Shown: positions 22,319 through 29,491 of the stretch, piece after piece | How positions within the stretch are numbered: position 1 is the stretch's first letter | How the letters are laid out: each line of letters begins with the position of its first letter | Source: a virus | Reading direction: 5' to 3' (one strand) | Length of the DNA: 36,033 bases | Virus record (IMG/VR): IMGVR_UViG_3300018065_000038 | Location: 1-36,033 of that record | Position numbers and translations under genes: made by a program | Notes under the pieces: generated by a model | Database searches by the model: none | Seen by the model: the letters and a program-made list of their open reading frames with translations, nothing else | Told to the model about the DNA's origin: nothing

Positions 22319-22441
22319 TCAACCACCTGGGACTGGGTCTGCTAACTGTGTTGTATTATCTTCTGTCACATTATTAATTAACGAACTTCCCGCTAGCAGA
22401 ACCACCGCTGTAAATAAAACTGCCAATAAAATCTTTTTCAA
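22319..22441 (-). CDS. aimP: Arbitrium signal peptide precursor AimP
   Basis: 40 residues from a TTG six bases after AGGGAGAGG. The N-terminus MKKILLAVLFTAVVLLAG is a textbook secretion signal (two Lys, 14 hydrophobic residues). A short polar pro-region follows, and the C-terminus is QLADPVPGG. In arbitrium systems AimP is exported and trimmed to a C-terminal peptide, usually six residues, which re-enters cells through the oligopeptide permease and binds AimR. Here the predicted peptide is DPVPGG. Known peptides mostly end RGA or RGG, so a Pro at the third-last position is unusual. The gene overlaps the 3' end of aimR by 68 nt in a different frame and is followed by an intrinsic terminator. 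Size, position and layout all fit; confidence rests on the neighbouring AimR. Confidence 0.85.
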   Translation of the reverse strand: MKKILLAVLFTAVVLLAGSSLINNVTEDNTTQLADPVPGG

Positions 22442-23552
22442 AGTATTCCTCTCCCTTGTAATTTAATTGGATGTCCTTTATAGGGGCAGCGACGAGAGGG
22501 TCTAATCCGGCATCGATCATATCACCCACAACGATGCTTGAAAACAGGAAGTTGAATTCTTGTGTGAATGTACTATACGCGCAGGCCAGATCTGATAAGG
22601 TCCCATCCTTGATCAATTGGAAGTACCGCAGAAATAGATTTTTTTCGCCTAGTATCATGTCTTTCGATGTTGGTAAATTTTGAGGAATCTCCCCTTTCTC
22701 TTTATACGAATAAAATCCCTCGACTAACTTCAATGTGTTTTTTGCTTCCGCAGCAATCCTCAAATCATTTGTCTTTTTTGCCTCATCAGCGCTCATCCTT
22801 ATATAGCGAAGACACTCTTTCTTATCTTCCTCTATAAAAGAAACACCCATGTAATAATACCCGTCAGATTTCGTTTTCGCACTTAAATTCGAAGAAAAAA
22901 GAAATTCTGCATGACGTCGCGCTTTTGAAAGATCTTTAAGATATAAATAAGCAGGCGCAAATACTTCGGAGAGTCTGATAAGATAACACTCTTTAAAAAA
23001 CGTTTTCCTTGCGTCACTTAATTCGTATATCTCTTTTTCGATATCGGAAGCTTTTTCAACGATTGTTGCATATTTATTTTCAAAATAAAGACAGTAGCAA
23101 GAAAAGATATCTTTCAAAACCTTTAATTCTTTATCCTTTCCGCATTTTAAAGTGTTCACATAATTCCTCAATTCTTGTGGTCTGAATTCCCCTAACATGT
23201 AGTTATATATTACCTGATAAAATTGTGTATAATTGATTAGGTTGGAATCCATTCTATGCGCTTTCAGCAATTTTTCTAACAAAGGAATATCACGCTTTAT
23301 TGCCGCATACTCAAAAGCATGTTTAATAGCCTCAGTTGTAGTTAGTTTCAAACACCATTCTTGCATTAATTCATGATACTTCGCTTTATAGAAAAATTGT
23401 GACAATTTTAATAATGTTCGAAATCCGATTTTCCCAGTTCTTTTGAAATTGTAAAGCTGATTCACATGAATATTTAATTTACTTGCAGCTGAATCAAAAT
23501 CCAAAAACAAATCGTCGAAACAGTTTAAAACATCTTGCTGAAGTGCGCCCAA
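22374..23552 (-). CDS. aimR: Arbitrium receptor / transcription regulator AimR
   Basis: 392 residues, TTG start eight bases after GGGGG; known AimR proteins are about 380-390. The N-terminal ~55 residues are a helix-turn-helix (FDSAASKLNIHVNQLYNFKR). Next comes the block YHELMQEWCLKLTTTEAIKH, which matches the YELMKDYCLNL...A..ALEYA segment of SPbeta/phi3T AimR. The rest is a helical TPR-like superhelix (for example KARRHAEFLFSSNLSAKTKS and GYYYMGVSFIEEDKKECLRY). AimR activates lysis-promoting transcription when peptide-free and is switched off by the AimP peptide. Its promoter faces that of an XRE regulator. The C-terminal 22 codons overlap aimP. Confidence 0.85.
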   Translation of the reverse strand: MGALQQDVLNCFDDLFLDFDSAASKLNIHVNQLYNFKRTGKIGFRTLLKLSQFFYKAKYHELMQEWCLKLTTTEAIKHAFEYAAIKRDIPLLEKLLKAHRMDSNLINYTQFYQVIYNYMLGEFRPQELRNYVNTLKCGKDKELKVLKDIFSCYCLYFENKYATIVEKASDIEKEIYELSDARKTFFKECYLIRLSEVFAPAYLYLKDLSKARRHAEFLFSSNLSAKTKSDGYYYMGVSFIEEDKKECLRYIRMSADEAKKTNDLRIAAEAKNTLKLVEGFYSYKEKGEIPQNLPTSKDMILGEKNLFLRYFQLIKDGTLSDLACAYSTFTQEFNFLFSSIVVGDMIDAGLDPLVAAPIKDIQLNYKGEEYFEKDFIGSFIYSGGSASGKFVN

Positions 23553-23575
23553 ATTTAAACCCCCTCTATTTTTAA

Positions 23576-23604
23576 TTGCGCTTGTTTATATTTCTAAGTA
23601 TAAT
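23576..23604 (+). promoter_or_regulatory. Promoter for rightward XRE gene
   Basis: TTGCGC (23576-23581), 17-bp spacer, TATAAT (23599-23604). Transcription would begin at the left edge of the palindrome at 23609. A perfect -10 and a fair -35. Confidence 0.6.
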
Positions 23605-23625
23605 ACATATGTGTACTTTTGTACA
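23597..23625 (-). promoter_or_regulatory. Promoter for aimR
   Basis: On the minus strand TGTACA (23625-23620), 17-bp spacer, TATACT (23602-23597). Its -10 overlaps that of the opposing XRE promoter and its -35 lies within the palindrome, so the two promoters cannot easily fire together. Confidence 0.5.
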
Positions 23626-23628
23626 CAT
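23609..23628. promoter_or_regulatory. Perfect palindromic operator ATGTGTAC-TTTT-GTACACAT
   Basis: Eight-base arms with a four-base spacer, no mismatch. It covers about +5 to +24 of the rightward XRE transcript and the -35 of the aimR promoter. A dimeric repressor bound here would shut both promoters; the adjacent XRE proteins are the obvious candidates. Confidence 0.6.
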
Positions 23629-23660
23629 TATTATTCAAAAAATTTGGAAGGAAGATAATT

Positions 23661-23858
23661 ATGATTGATTATTCCCCATTATTTAAATGTCTTAATGAAA
23701 AAGAAATAGCTTTGAGTCATTTCCGTGAAAAAGGACTAAATTCTAAAACGCAGGCTCGTATAAATAAGGGACAAGCTGTAAGTCTCTCGACAATTGAGTT
23801 TTTATGCAAGGAATTAGACGTTCCGATCGAATGTGTCGTTAGGATCATAAGGGACTAG
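23661..23858 (+). CDS. Small XRE-family regulator (Cro/YozG-like)
   Basis: 65 residues from the ATG at 23661, chosen over an earlier in-frame start because GGAAGG precedes it. MIDYSPLFKCLNEKEIALSH opens the helix-turn-helix, SKTQARINKGQAVSLSTIEF is the recognition-helix region, and LCKELDVPIECVVRIIRD closes it. The fold is that of minimal XRE proteins such as YozG. It is transcribed away from aimR from a promoter that contains a perfect palindrome just downstream, so it probably binds there and controls itself and aimR. It lacks a C-terminal dimerisation or peptidase domain, so it is not a CI-type SOS-cleavable repressor. Confidence 0.75.
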   Translation: MIDYSPLFKCLNEKEIALSHFREKGLNSKTQARINKGQAVSLSTIEFLCKELDVPIECVVRIIRD

Positions 23859-23863
23859 CTAAC

Positions 23864-23885
23864 CTAGCGAGATATTATCGGCTAG
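23864..23885. promoter_or_regulatory. Inverted repeat between the two XRE genes
   Basis: CTAGCGAGATA and TTATCGGCTAG are 11-base half-sites, nearly complementary, abutting each other. It sits 35 bp before the second XRE start, as an autoregulatory operator would. Confidence 0.45.
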
Positions 23886-23919
23886 TGTAAAATAGTACGG
23901 ACACCTTAATGATAAGGAG

Positions 23920-24159
23920 GTGTTTGTTACGTTTAAGGTCGGCAAATGCCGGATACCTGAACTATGTTCCAACCGCGGTATTGATCAAACTCAACTCGCA
24001 GCAAAAGTCGGTTTAACAAAACAACAAATTACGGACTACGTTAGTCTTCGAAATAAACCGAGTATCGAAAGGGCCTACAACCTTGCGAAAATACTCGGAT
24101 GCTCAATCGAAGATCTTTACGAATGGACCGAGGTATCCGACACTAAAACGGAGGGTTAA
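23920..24159 (+). CDS. Small XRE-family regulator 2
   Basis: 79 residues if the GTG at 23920 is used. FKVGKCRIPELCSNRGIDQT, QLAAKVGLTKQQITDYVSLR and AYNLAKILGCSIEDLYEW form a complete XRE helix-turn-helix. The GTG overlaps the GGAGG itself, so it is a poor start; an in-frame ACG at 23929 lies eight bases after GGAGG, the normal distance. The protein begins in family-typical fashion right after that codon. It follows the first XRE gene by 61 bp, with an inverted repeat between them, and converges on the primase gene (4-bp overlap). Likely the second component of the immunity switch. Confidence 0.7.
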   Translation: MFVTFKVGKCRIPELCSNRGIDQTQLAAKVGLTKQQITDYVSLRNKPSIERAYNLAKILGCSIEDLYEWTEVSDTKTEG

Positions 24160-25175
24160 TATAACCTCCGCCGACCTTTAGTACGGGTATTCCCGTACTG
24201 TAAACTCACCCGCCACTTCTTAACGTCCTCTGCACGCTCATACACCGCCTTCAACTCCGCTCTCCCTCTCGCAAGCAAAAATTCATTCGCATCCTTCCCT
24301 TCCGTAATATATCCGTGTGCCAGTCCGACTTTCCCGTATAAATAACGCTCGACATCCGCCCGCAACTTCTCGCCAGCCTTATCGTTATCCGTCACGATGG
24401 TTACGTGTTCGACCGGAGACTGGACGATAATATCCGCCTTCCGTTGGTTAAACGAAGATCCTCCGGTTCCGATCGCCGGCACTCCCGCCGTCATCCACGA
24501 TTGCGCATCGATCTCCGCCTCGCATAAGACAACGCGTGCCAGCCGCCGGTCATACACGACATTCATTCCGTAAACAAGGTCCCGTATCGGCCAGCCGCCT
24601 TTGACGTACCAGAACGCCTTACCCCGGGTTGACCGATACTTTACGTTGGCGAGCCGTCCGTTCGGCAGCCGCCAGGGCAACGCAACCGCACCGCCAACCA
24701 TTCCTACACCCATTAGACGCTGGACCGCCGGCATGATGCCGCGCTTGTTTAAATAATCGTTAGGCCCCGCAACCACGCCGCCGAGAATCGATTCGCTTAA
24801 TGGTTCGCGATTCTTTGCGACTTTCAGCTTCGGGAGCCTAAGCGTTAATTTACCGTCATCCGATTCCGGCGCGTACGCATCGATCAAGTATTCGATCGTC
24901 TCCTCTTCTGTTTCTTCGCGCAAGAACGCCAGCAACTTAACGAAGCCACCCCGTGCATACTCTGCGTCATAATAGCCGCTATCGCCCCAATAGCCGGCCT
25001 TTGCGGATGTCGTATCGTCAAGATATACGTAAAAACTCGGCGTCCGGTCATATCGGAAAGGACTTGCGGCCAGGAGTCGCTCATCCGTCCAAGTCGGCCG
25101 CGTCCATTCGAATTGTTCGAGTTCATATCGGATGTCAACGTCGACCTGGCGGCCATTTAACGTTAAAATCGGCAC
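24156..25175 (-). CDS. DNA primase, Toprim-containing (DnaG-like)
   Basis: 339 residues. The N-terminal region (EWTRPTWTDERLLAASPFRY) resembles the zinc-ribbon area of DnaG-type primases without its cysteines. The centre has GPNDYLNKRGIMPAVQRLMG and ALPWRLPNGRLANVKYRS, the DnaG/TWINKLE core. The Toprim part is VVLCEAEIDAQSWMTAGVPA (catalytic Glu), then TIVTDNDKAGEKLR (the DxD) and ITEGKDANEFLLA. It makes RNA primers and should work with the DnaB-type helicase encoded just upstream. The last codons contain an 8-bp-stem hairpin (24180-24199). Confidence 0.85.
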   Translation of the reverse strand: MPILTLNGRQVDVDIRYELEQFEWTRPTWTDERLLAASPFRYDRTPSFYVYLDDTTSAKAGYWGDSGYYDAEYARGGFVKLLAFLREETEEETIEYLIDAYAPESDDGKLTLRLPKLKVAKNREPLSESILGGVVAGPNDYLNKRGIMPAVQRLMGVGMVGGAVALPWRLPNGRLANVKYRSTRGKAFWYVKGGWPIRDLVYGMNVVYDRRLARVVLCEAEIDAQSWMTAGVPAIGTGGSSFNQRKADIIVQSPVEHVTIVTDNDKAGEKLRADVERYLYGKVGLAHGYITEGKDANEFLLARGRAELKAVYERAEDVKKWRVSLQYGNTRTKGRRRLY

Positions 25176-25265
25176 TTTCGTATCACTCCTTTCGTCCTAA
25201 TTAGGCCGGATTGTTCTATATATTACGTCCTGTTTTCGAAAAATTCCATCGTATTTTGTCGAAAG

Positions 25266-25300
25266 AATAGCGGTAAATGTTGACAATGTTATCCGCTATT
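25266..25300. promoter_or_regulatory. Inverted repeat upstream of primase
   Basis: AATAGCGG and CCGCTATT are perfect 8-base arms 19 bp apart, in the 135-bp gap between the helicase stop and the primase start; no gene is seen in this gap. There is no U tract on either strand, so an operator is more likely than a terminator. The minus strand further on has GTAATATATAG, a possible -10 region. Confidence 0.45.
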
Positions 25301-25310
25301 TTCCAACTCC

Positions 25311-26675
25311 TTAAAAGTCGAACTGATCCGCTGACCCTTCGGATCCTCCTAGTTGTTTGATGACGCCGAACTGCGGCAGATAAACGATCTCAGCGCTCTT
25401 TCCTTCGCCACCATCCCGGCCTTTGTTCAGACCGATCAGACCTCGACCTTCCTCTGCGTTCGTATCCACCGCAATCAATAGCGCAGCATCTTCGAGTAGG
25501 GCCTTCGTTTTCTTGACGTCTTTACGCTGCGGCAACTTTAATTCGGAGTCAGCATCTTTCCCTTCGCCTTCTTCCGCTTGCGTCAACGCAAAGACAGTCG
25601 TTTTTGTTTGACCGGATAGACGACGGAGTTTCTTCGATGTTTCGGCCGCGTCTCCACCCGCAGTCTTTGACGTGTTCTTTTCGTAATCTAAATAGTAAAA
25701 CGGATCGATTAGCACGACGTCAGCTTTCGTTTCGAGTATATCCGCCTTCAGATCGCGGAGTTTCCGAGAGTCGAAGTCCTCGTCGTCTACCGCGCGGACA
25801 ATGATATTACCCGGGATCAATTCGTTCATCTTATCGAGGAACTCCATAAAGCCGGCTTCGAATTCGTCGGATAGCTTGCCTTGGCGAACATCTCGTGAGT
25901 TAAAGCCGCCTGGTCCTGCGTAATCGATTCCGAGTTCCATATCGACATCTTCTAACGGATTGTTGTCGATCCCAAACTCTCCCGAAATGGAAACGTAAAG
26001 CCGGACGAGAACCTCGTACCATCCCATCTCCATCGACCAAATCAGAACGTTCGCTCCCTGCATCGCACAACTAATCGCTTCCTCCAACGCTATGGCCGAT
26101 TTACCCCGGCCAGATTTCCCATAAATAACGTATACGTTCGACGAAACATAGCCGCCCATCGCCCGGTTTATGAAGTCGAATTTACTGCGCCAGATCCGGA
26201 ATGACTCGCCAGCCTTGCGGTTTTCGTATTCGGCTTTAAATTTATCGATATCTCGTTTTATATCGATACCAACCGTATCACGAACGTTTGTTCTTATTCT
26301 AAACCTTTCGGCCTGCTCCGTCAACCACGAAAAAAATTCTTCCGGGTTATCTTGCGCTTGGCTAAACCGTTCCGGAAGCTCCTTTTCCGCAAGATCAACG
26401 AACTCTCGCAACGCAGCCTGTTTCCGTAGTTTTTCCGCAAGGTAATCGTAATTGGCATCGATATTAAAATCCGGCTCGAAATCCGGCACCTCATTCGCCA
26501 CCATCTCAGCCGTCGGCGCCTGCCCTCCGTGCTTCTCCGCATATTCCGTGATGTATCGGAGTGCCTTGCGTTCGCCTTCCGTCGGCAGATCCTCGGCGGT
26601 AATATTGAAGCGCAACAGCGCGTTCGGTTCGTTCTGTTCGATCACTTTCGATAGCATTAAGACACCGTAGTTCAT
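25311..26675 (-). CDS. Replicative DNA helicase, DnaB-type
   Basis: 454 residues. N-terminal helical domain (about 1-120, LPTEGERKALRYITEYAEKH), then a RecA-like ATPase: IYGKSGRGKSAIALEEAISC is Walker A, VLIWSMEMGWYEVLVRLY is the H1a/MExxx motif, and ADVVLIDPFYYLDYEKN is Walker B. TKTTVFALTQAEEGEGKDAD is the H3/Gln sensor. The last motif LIAVDTNAEEGRGLIGLNKG carries the late Arg/Lys region. This is the ring helicase that unwinds the fork. A loader is encoded at 28537 and a primase directly downstream. ATG after GAGGAGGGATCGCGG. Confidence 0.88.
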   Translation of the reverse strand: MNYGVLMLSKVIEQNEPNALLRFNITAEDLPTEGERKALRYITEYAEKHGGQAPTAEMVANEVPDFEPDFNIDANYDYLAEKLRKQAALREFVDLAEKELPERFSQAQDNPEEFFSWLTEQAERFRIRTNVRDTVGIDIKRDIDKFKAEYENRKAGESFRIWRSKFDFINRAMGGYVSSNVYVIYGKSGRGKSAIALEEAISCAMQGANVLIWSMEMGWYEVLVRLYVSISGEFGIDNNPLEDVDMELGIDYAGPGGFNSRDVRQGKLSDEFEAGFMEFLDKMNELIPGNIIVRAVDDEDFDSRKLRDLKADILETKADVVLIDPFYYLDYEKNTSKTAGGDAAETSKKLRRLSGQTKTTVFALTQAEEGEGKDADSELKLPQRKDVKKTKALLEDAALLIAVDTNAEEGRGLIGLNKGRDGGEGKSAEIVYLPQFGVIKQLGGSEGSADQFDF

Positions 26676-26693
26676 CCGCGATCCCTCCTCTTC

Positions 26694-27479
26694 TTACGCT
26701 ATATGTTCGATTTCCTTTATCCGCAACGCATTAACCTCTCGTGATCCCCCGTACTCTTCCAGCTTCCTATCGATGAAAGAAACGCCCTTCGCAGTAACAT
26801 ACGTCTGCACGAAGTTGACTCCGTAATACCTAGACGGCGACTGTTTAACTTTAAAATAGCCTTCGTTGATGTAGCGCTGATAAGGAACCGGCGAACCTTC
26901 TTTCCGAACAAATACGCCGATTGTCCGTAAAAATGCCGTTAATTTGTTACGTCCAACACCAAGCGATTTGGCTACCTGCTCCAACGTTTGAACGTTTGTC
27001 GCAGCGATAAAACGATCATGTTCCTCCGCTTTCGGCTTCATTTCGGAGATTACTTCGTTTTGCTTACGTACAGTCTCTAAAGTTGCGCTAAATAGAAGCT
27101 TTGTTTGGTCGTCCGCGAATGGCAGATACGTTTGGATGAATAGATCGTCATTCGCTACATAACCGCCTGTCTTTCTGATTGTTGGGATGACTTCGTGAGT
27201 GATCCAACGTTTGAACTGTTTGGCCTCTGGTTTGCGGCTGCCAAGGATCAATGTATAAAGCCCGGGTTCGTTTACTATCGTTTTATTCGGGTTCCCAATA
27301 CCGTCGGTTAAAACTACGGTATTCTTTTCATCATCATCGAGACGAGAAACCGCGTCACGGCTGTTTTTAATTTCTAAAACATCGCAGACATCCTTCGCGA
27401 CAAACCAAGGTTCACCGTCCTTAACAACTGTTCTGACCTGCTGATCTTGATAATTGAACACTTTTTTCAATTCATTCAT
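26694..27479 (-). CDS. Phage antirepressor (BRO-N plus KilAC)
   Basis: 261 residues. The N-terminal BRO domain reads VRTVVKDGEPWFVAKDVCDV, LEIKNSRDAVSRLDDDEKNT, and the EPGLYTLILGSRKPEAKQFK block with RWITHEVIPTIRKTGGYV. The C-terminal KilAC domain reads NVQTLEQVAKSLGVGRNKLT, AFLRTIGVF and VKQSPSRYYG. This two-domain layout is that of P1/N15-type Ant proteins, which titrate or displace the phage repressor. Here the likely partner is one of the XRE proteins. It is a typical early gene of Siphovirus-like temperate phages. Confidence 0.85.
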   Translation of the reverse strand: MNELKKVFNYQDQQVRTVVKDGEPWFVAKDVCDVLEIKNSRDAVSRLDDDEKNTVVLTDGIGNPNKTIVNEPGLYTLILGSRKPEAKQFKRWITHEVIPTIRKTGGYVANDDLFIQTYLPFADDQTKLLFSATLETVRKQNEVISEMKPKAEEHDRFIAATNVQTLEQVAKSLGVGRNKLTAFLRTIGVFVRKEGSPVPYQRYINEGYFKVKQSPSRYYGVNFVQTYVTAKGVSFIDRKLEEYGGSREVNALRIKEIEHIA

Positions 27480-27681
27480 AATGATTCCTCCTCTTTTTCT
27501 TCTCGATATAAATGACTCTAGAGCCCCTCTTCAGTTGCTCTGCGATTTCGATACGAATACGGAAATTGTCGGCTGCACTTTCGAATATGCCCGAAATGTA
27601 ATCCGCAGCGACACCGATGTAATAAAACGACCAATCTAGCGCAGCAAACGTCCACTTTAACGGATAGAGTAGACGGTACAT
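27472..27681 (-). CDS. Small hypothetical protein
   Basis: 69 residues, ATG overlapping the YopX-type stop (TAATG). It starts MYRLLYPLKWTFAALDWSFY and continues YIGVAADYISGIFESAADNF; the C-terminus is very basic (YIEKKKRRNHYE). One or two aromatic, moderately hydrophobic helices, perhaps membrane-associated. It ends over the ribosome binding site of the antirepressor gene. Function unknown. Confidence 0.5.
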   Translation of the reverse strand: MYRLLYPLKWTFAALDWSFYYIGVAADYISGIFESAADNFRIRIEIAEQLKRGSRVIYIEKKKRRNHYE

Positions 27682-28040
27682 TATTCCGCCGACTCCAATA
27701 GATCAGGATTTTCATAGAAGGTTCCGAGATACTCTGAATCCGGCCCACAATCAGCAAGAGACTGAATTAATCCGCTCGGATATTCTCCGTAAAATGCAGC
27801 TAATTCATCGTAATAAACAACCTTAAAGATTCTACCGAGAGAGTCTTTTCGAATGTCCCCCTCCCAAATCTCCTGGCCGTTTTTCCCCTCTAATCCGGTA
27901 TATTGCATGATATTTTCGAAAAAGCCCGTTATATCCGCATTCCCGTAATATACCTTTCCATCAAAAGCAATCACATTTAAAGGGCTGTATTCCATTTTTT
28001 TAAGTGGAGCATTCCACGCTCTAAACTTGAACTCTCTCAT
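27681..28040 (-). CDS. YopX-family protein
   Basis: 119 residues from the ATG at 28040 (TGATG overlap with the previous stop); a GTG three bases earlier is also well spaced. REFKFRAWNAPLKKMEYSPL and ENIMQYTGLEGKNGQEIWEG are the hallmark blocks of the YopX family (FRAW...M, then MQYTGL.D..G..IYEGDI). The family forms large oligomers in structural work and is widespread in Firmicute phages, including SPbeta, with no known function. Its position among early accessory genes is usual. Confidence 0.85.
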   Translation of the reverse strand: MREFKFRAWNAPLKKMEYSPLNVIAFDGKVYYGNADITGFFENIMQYTGLEGKNGQEIWEGDIRKDSLGRIFKVVYYDELAAFYGEYPSGLIQSLADCGPDSEYLGTFYENPDLLESAE

Positions 28041-28540
28041 CACCGCTCGACCTCCCGCTTTAATTTCGCCTTCGCCTCGTCCTGCTTCGCCTTATATTCC
28101 TCGTCGCCGTACATCGCTTCCAGACGCTTGTAATCGTTATATTCATCGAGCAGCTCATCGATTTTCTTCGTCTTGTCTTTCGCCATTTCACTCCCCACCT
28201 TTTCTAGTCCTTCGCTAAGCTTAGCTACGGTATCGGCATACGGTAATTCCGGAAGATATTCCGCCCAATGAAACGCCGTTCCCTCCGGCTCCGGATAGTT
28301 TTCGTAATCAACTCCGTCAAGATATTCGTCAACAAACTGACTACGGCAGACTAGGCGGATATCGTTCGCATCTGCGAGAATCCATTCGCCGTGAATTGCG
28401 TCAGTCAGATCGAACTCAACGTAGGCAGAGACGCCGGTATCGTCCGTTTCCTCAACGTCTCGGCGCGCATCCACGAAGAATATGCGGTCAGGGTATCCGT
28501 CTACTGCGACTAGGTCTCCAAAAGTGATTTCGGCTTTCAT
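28040..28540 (-). CDS. Hypothetical phage protein
   Basis: 166 residues. The N-terminal half is beta-rich (AEITFGDLVAVDGYPDRIFF and YVEFDLTDAIHGEWILADAN), recalling a small barrel. The C-terminal third is helical and charged (DELLDEYNDYKRLEAMYGDE). The start overlaps the stop of the helicase-loader gene as ATGA. No recognised family; the barrel-plus-helix plan resembles the SH3-like repeat proteins elsewhere in the window. Confidence 0.55.
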   Translation of the reverse strand: MKAEITFGDLVAVDGYPDRIFFVDARRDVEETDDTGVSAYVEFDLTDAIHGEWILADANDIRLVCRSQFVDEYLDGVDYENYPEPEGTAFHWAEYLPELPYADTVAKLSEGLEKVGSEMAKDKTKKIDELLDEYNDYKRLEAMYGDEEYKAKQDEAKAKLKREVER

Positions 28541-29304
28541 CTCCGCAGCCCCCTTTTCGATTCGCCTTCGAATTCAATTACGCGGCATAGATCACGAATC
28601 CGGTCTGTCAGACGTTGCTCTCCGAAAACGTCCGGAAGTCGTTCGATCGCGATGTTGCTCGTGTAGATCGTCGGAAGTTGATTCGTCACTCGTGCGTTAA
28701 CTATTGCGTGAAGATAGCCGCGAAAGGCTGGCGTACAATCCCGCACCCCTACGTCATCCAGTACTGCAAATGGAGCCGTCATCGCCAGCGTCATCTTCCG
28801 TTTGAATTCCGTCAAACCTTCCTCGTCGTTCGTCATGGTTGCGAGGTTGAATTCCGTTTGCCATTCGTTCACATCGAGGAAATAGGCCGGACGCAGTGAC
28901 GGCGTTAAACCTCTCCGCAAAGATCCGCTGTAATGGACGCGCAGCCATTCGTTAAGGAGAGCCGCCGCTGTCGTCGTCTTACCAGTTCCGGAGTTCGCGC
29001 TGTAGAGATACAACGACTTGATCCGGTCAGCCGGTTCGATATAGCCTTCCGTCCGCTCAAATTGGCGCTCGAACGTCTTGACGTAGTTTTCAACCGATTT
29101 ATATACCGCAGGCTGCCCCGCTCTGGCCGGAGAATTGGCGAGCGTGGTCAGGCGATATTCTCGCGGTAAGCCTGCCGCCGCAGATCGACCGCCGGTGCCC
29201 GATGCGCCGTGTAGTGCGATGAAGTGCGAGCATTGGCGGGTACAGGCGGACGTGCCGGCCGCTTTGCATCCGTTAGCCAGGACGCAGTTTCTTTCGTTAG
29301 TCAA
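28537..29304 (-). CDS. DnaC/DnaI-type helicase loader
   Basis: 255 residues, TTG start. The N-terminus has a possible zinc cluster (CVLANGCKAAGTSACTRQC). The AAA+ core shows SLYLYSANSGTGKTTTAAAL as Walker A, APFAVLDDVGVRDCTP as Walker B, LPTIYTSNIAIERLPDVFGE as sensor I, and QRLTDRIRDLCRVIEF with the Arg finger/sensor II area. IstB-like transposase helpers are similar, but there is no transposase. It should load the DnaB-type helicase encoded at 25311 and fits a DnaI-like N-terminal zinc domain that contacts the helicase. Confidence 0.85.
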   Translation of the reverse strand: MTNERNCVLANGCKAAGTSACTRQCSHFIALHGASGTGGRSAAAGLPREYRLTTLANSPARAGQPAVYKSVENYVKTFERQFERTEGYIEPADRIKSLYLYSANSGTGKTTTAAALLNEWLRVHYSGSLRRGLTPSLRPAYFLDVNEWQTEFNLATMTNDEEGLTEFKRKMTLAMTAPFAVLDDVGVRDCTPAFRGYLHAIVNARVTNQLPTIYTSNIAIERLPDVFGEQRLTDRIRDLCRVIEFEGESKRGLRR

Positions 29305-29322
29305 TGGCGTTCACTCCTTTCG

Positions 29323-29475
29323 TTAGTTCTTGTGGATAGTAAACTCCGCTTTAACTTCGTGGTCCCATGGGTTGACTACAAATTTTCCGTTAGTTACCGT
29401 ATACCCTTTCCGCTGAAGCCACTGCATCATAGCTTCGACGATTTCCGCCTGACTCATCGTATACTTTAAAGCCAT
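29323..29475 (-). CDS. Small hypothetical protein
   Basis: 50 residues, ATG nine bases after GGAGG. It reads MALKYTMSQAEIVEAMMQWL, then QRKGYTVTNGKFVVNPW and ends EFTIHKN. A helix plus beta hairpin looks like a compact DNA- or protein-binding domain. A longer frame upstream only shadows the neighbouring gene. It lies between the loader gene and the unknown gene at 29492. Function unknown. Confidence 0.6.
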   Translation of the reverse strand: MALKYTMSQAEIVEAMMQWLQRKGYTVTNGKFVVNPWDHEVKAEFTIHKN

Positions 29476-29491
29476 ACCGCAATACCTCCGT

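Noticed and set aside
24149-24199. Two hairpins at the convergent XRE2/primase ends (CGGAGGGTTA..TAACCTCCG and AGTACGGG-TATT-CCCGTACT)
   Set aside because: Strong stems but no U tract on either strand, and the second lies in primase codons; not called as a terminator.
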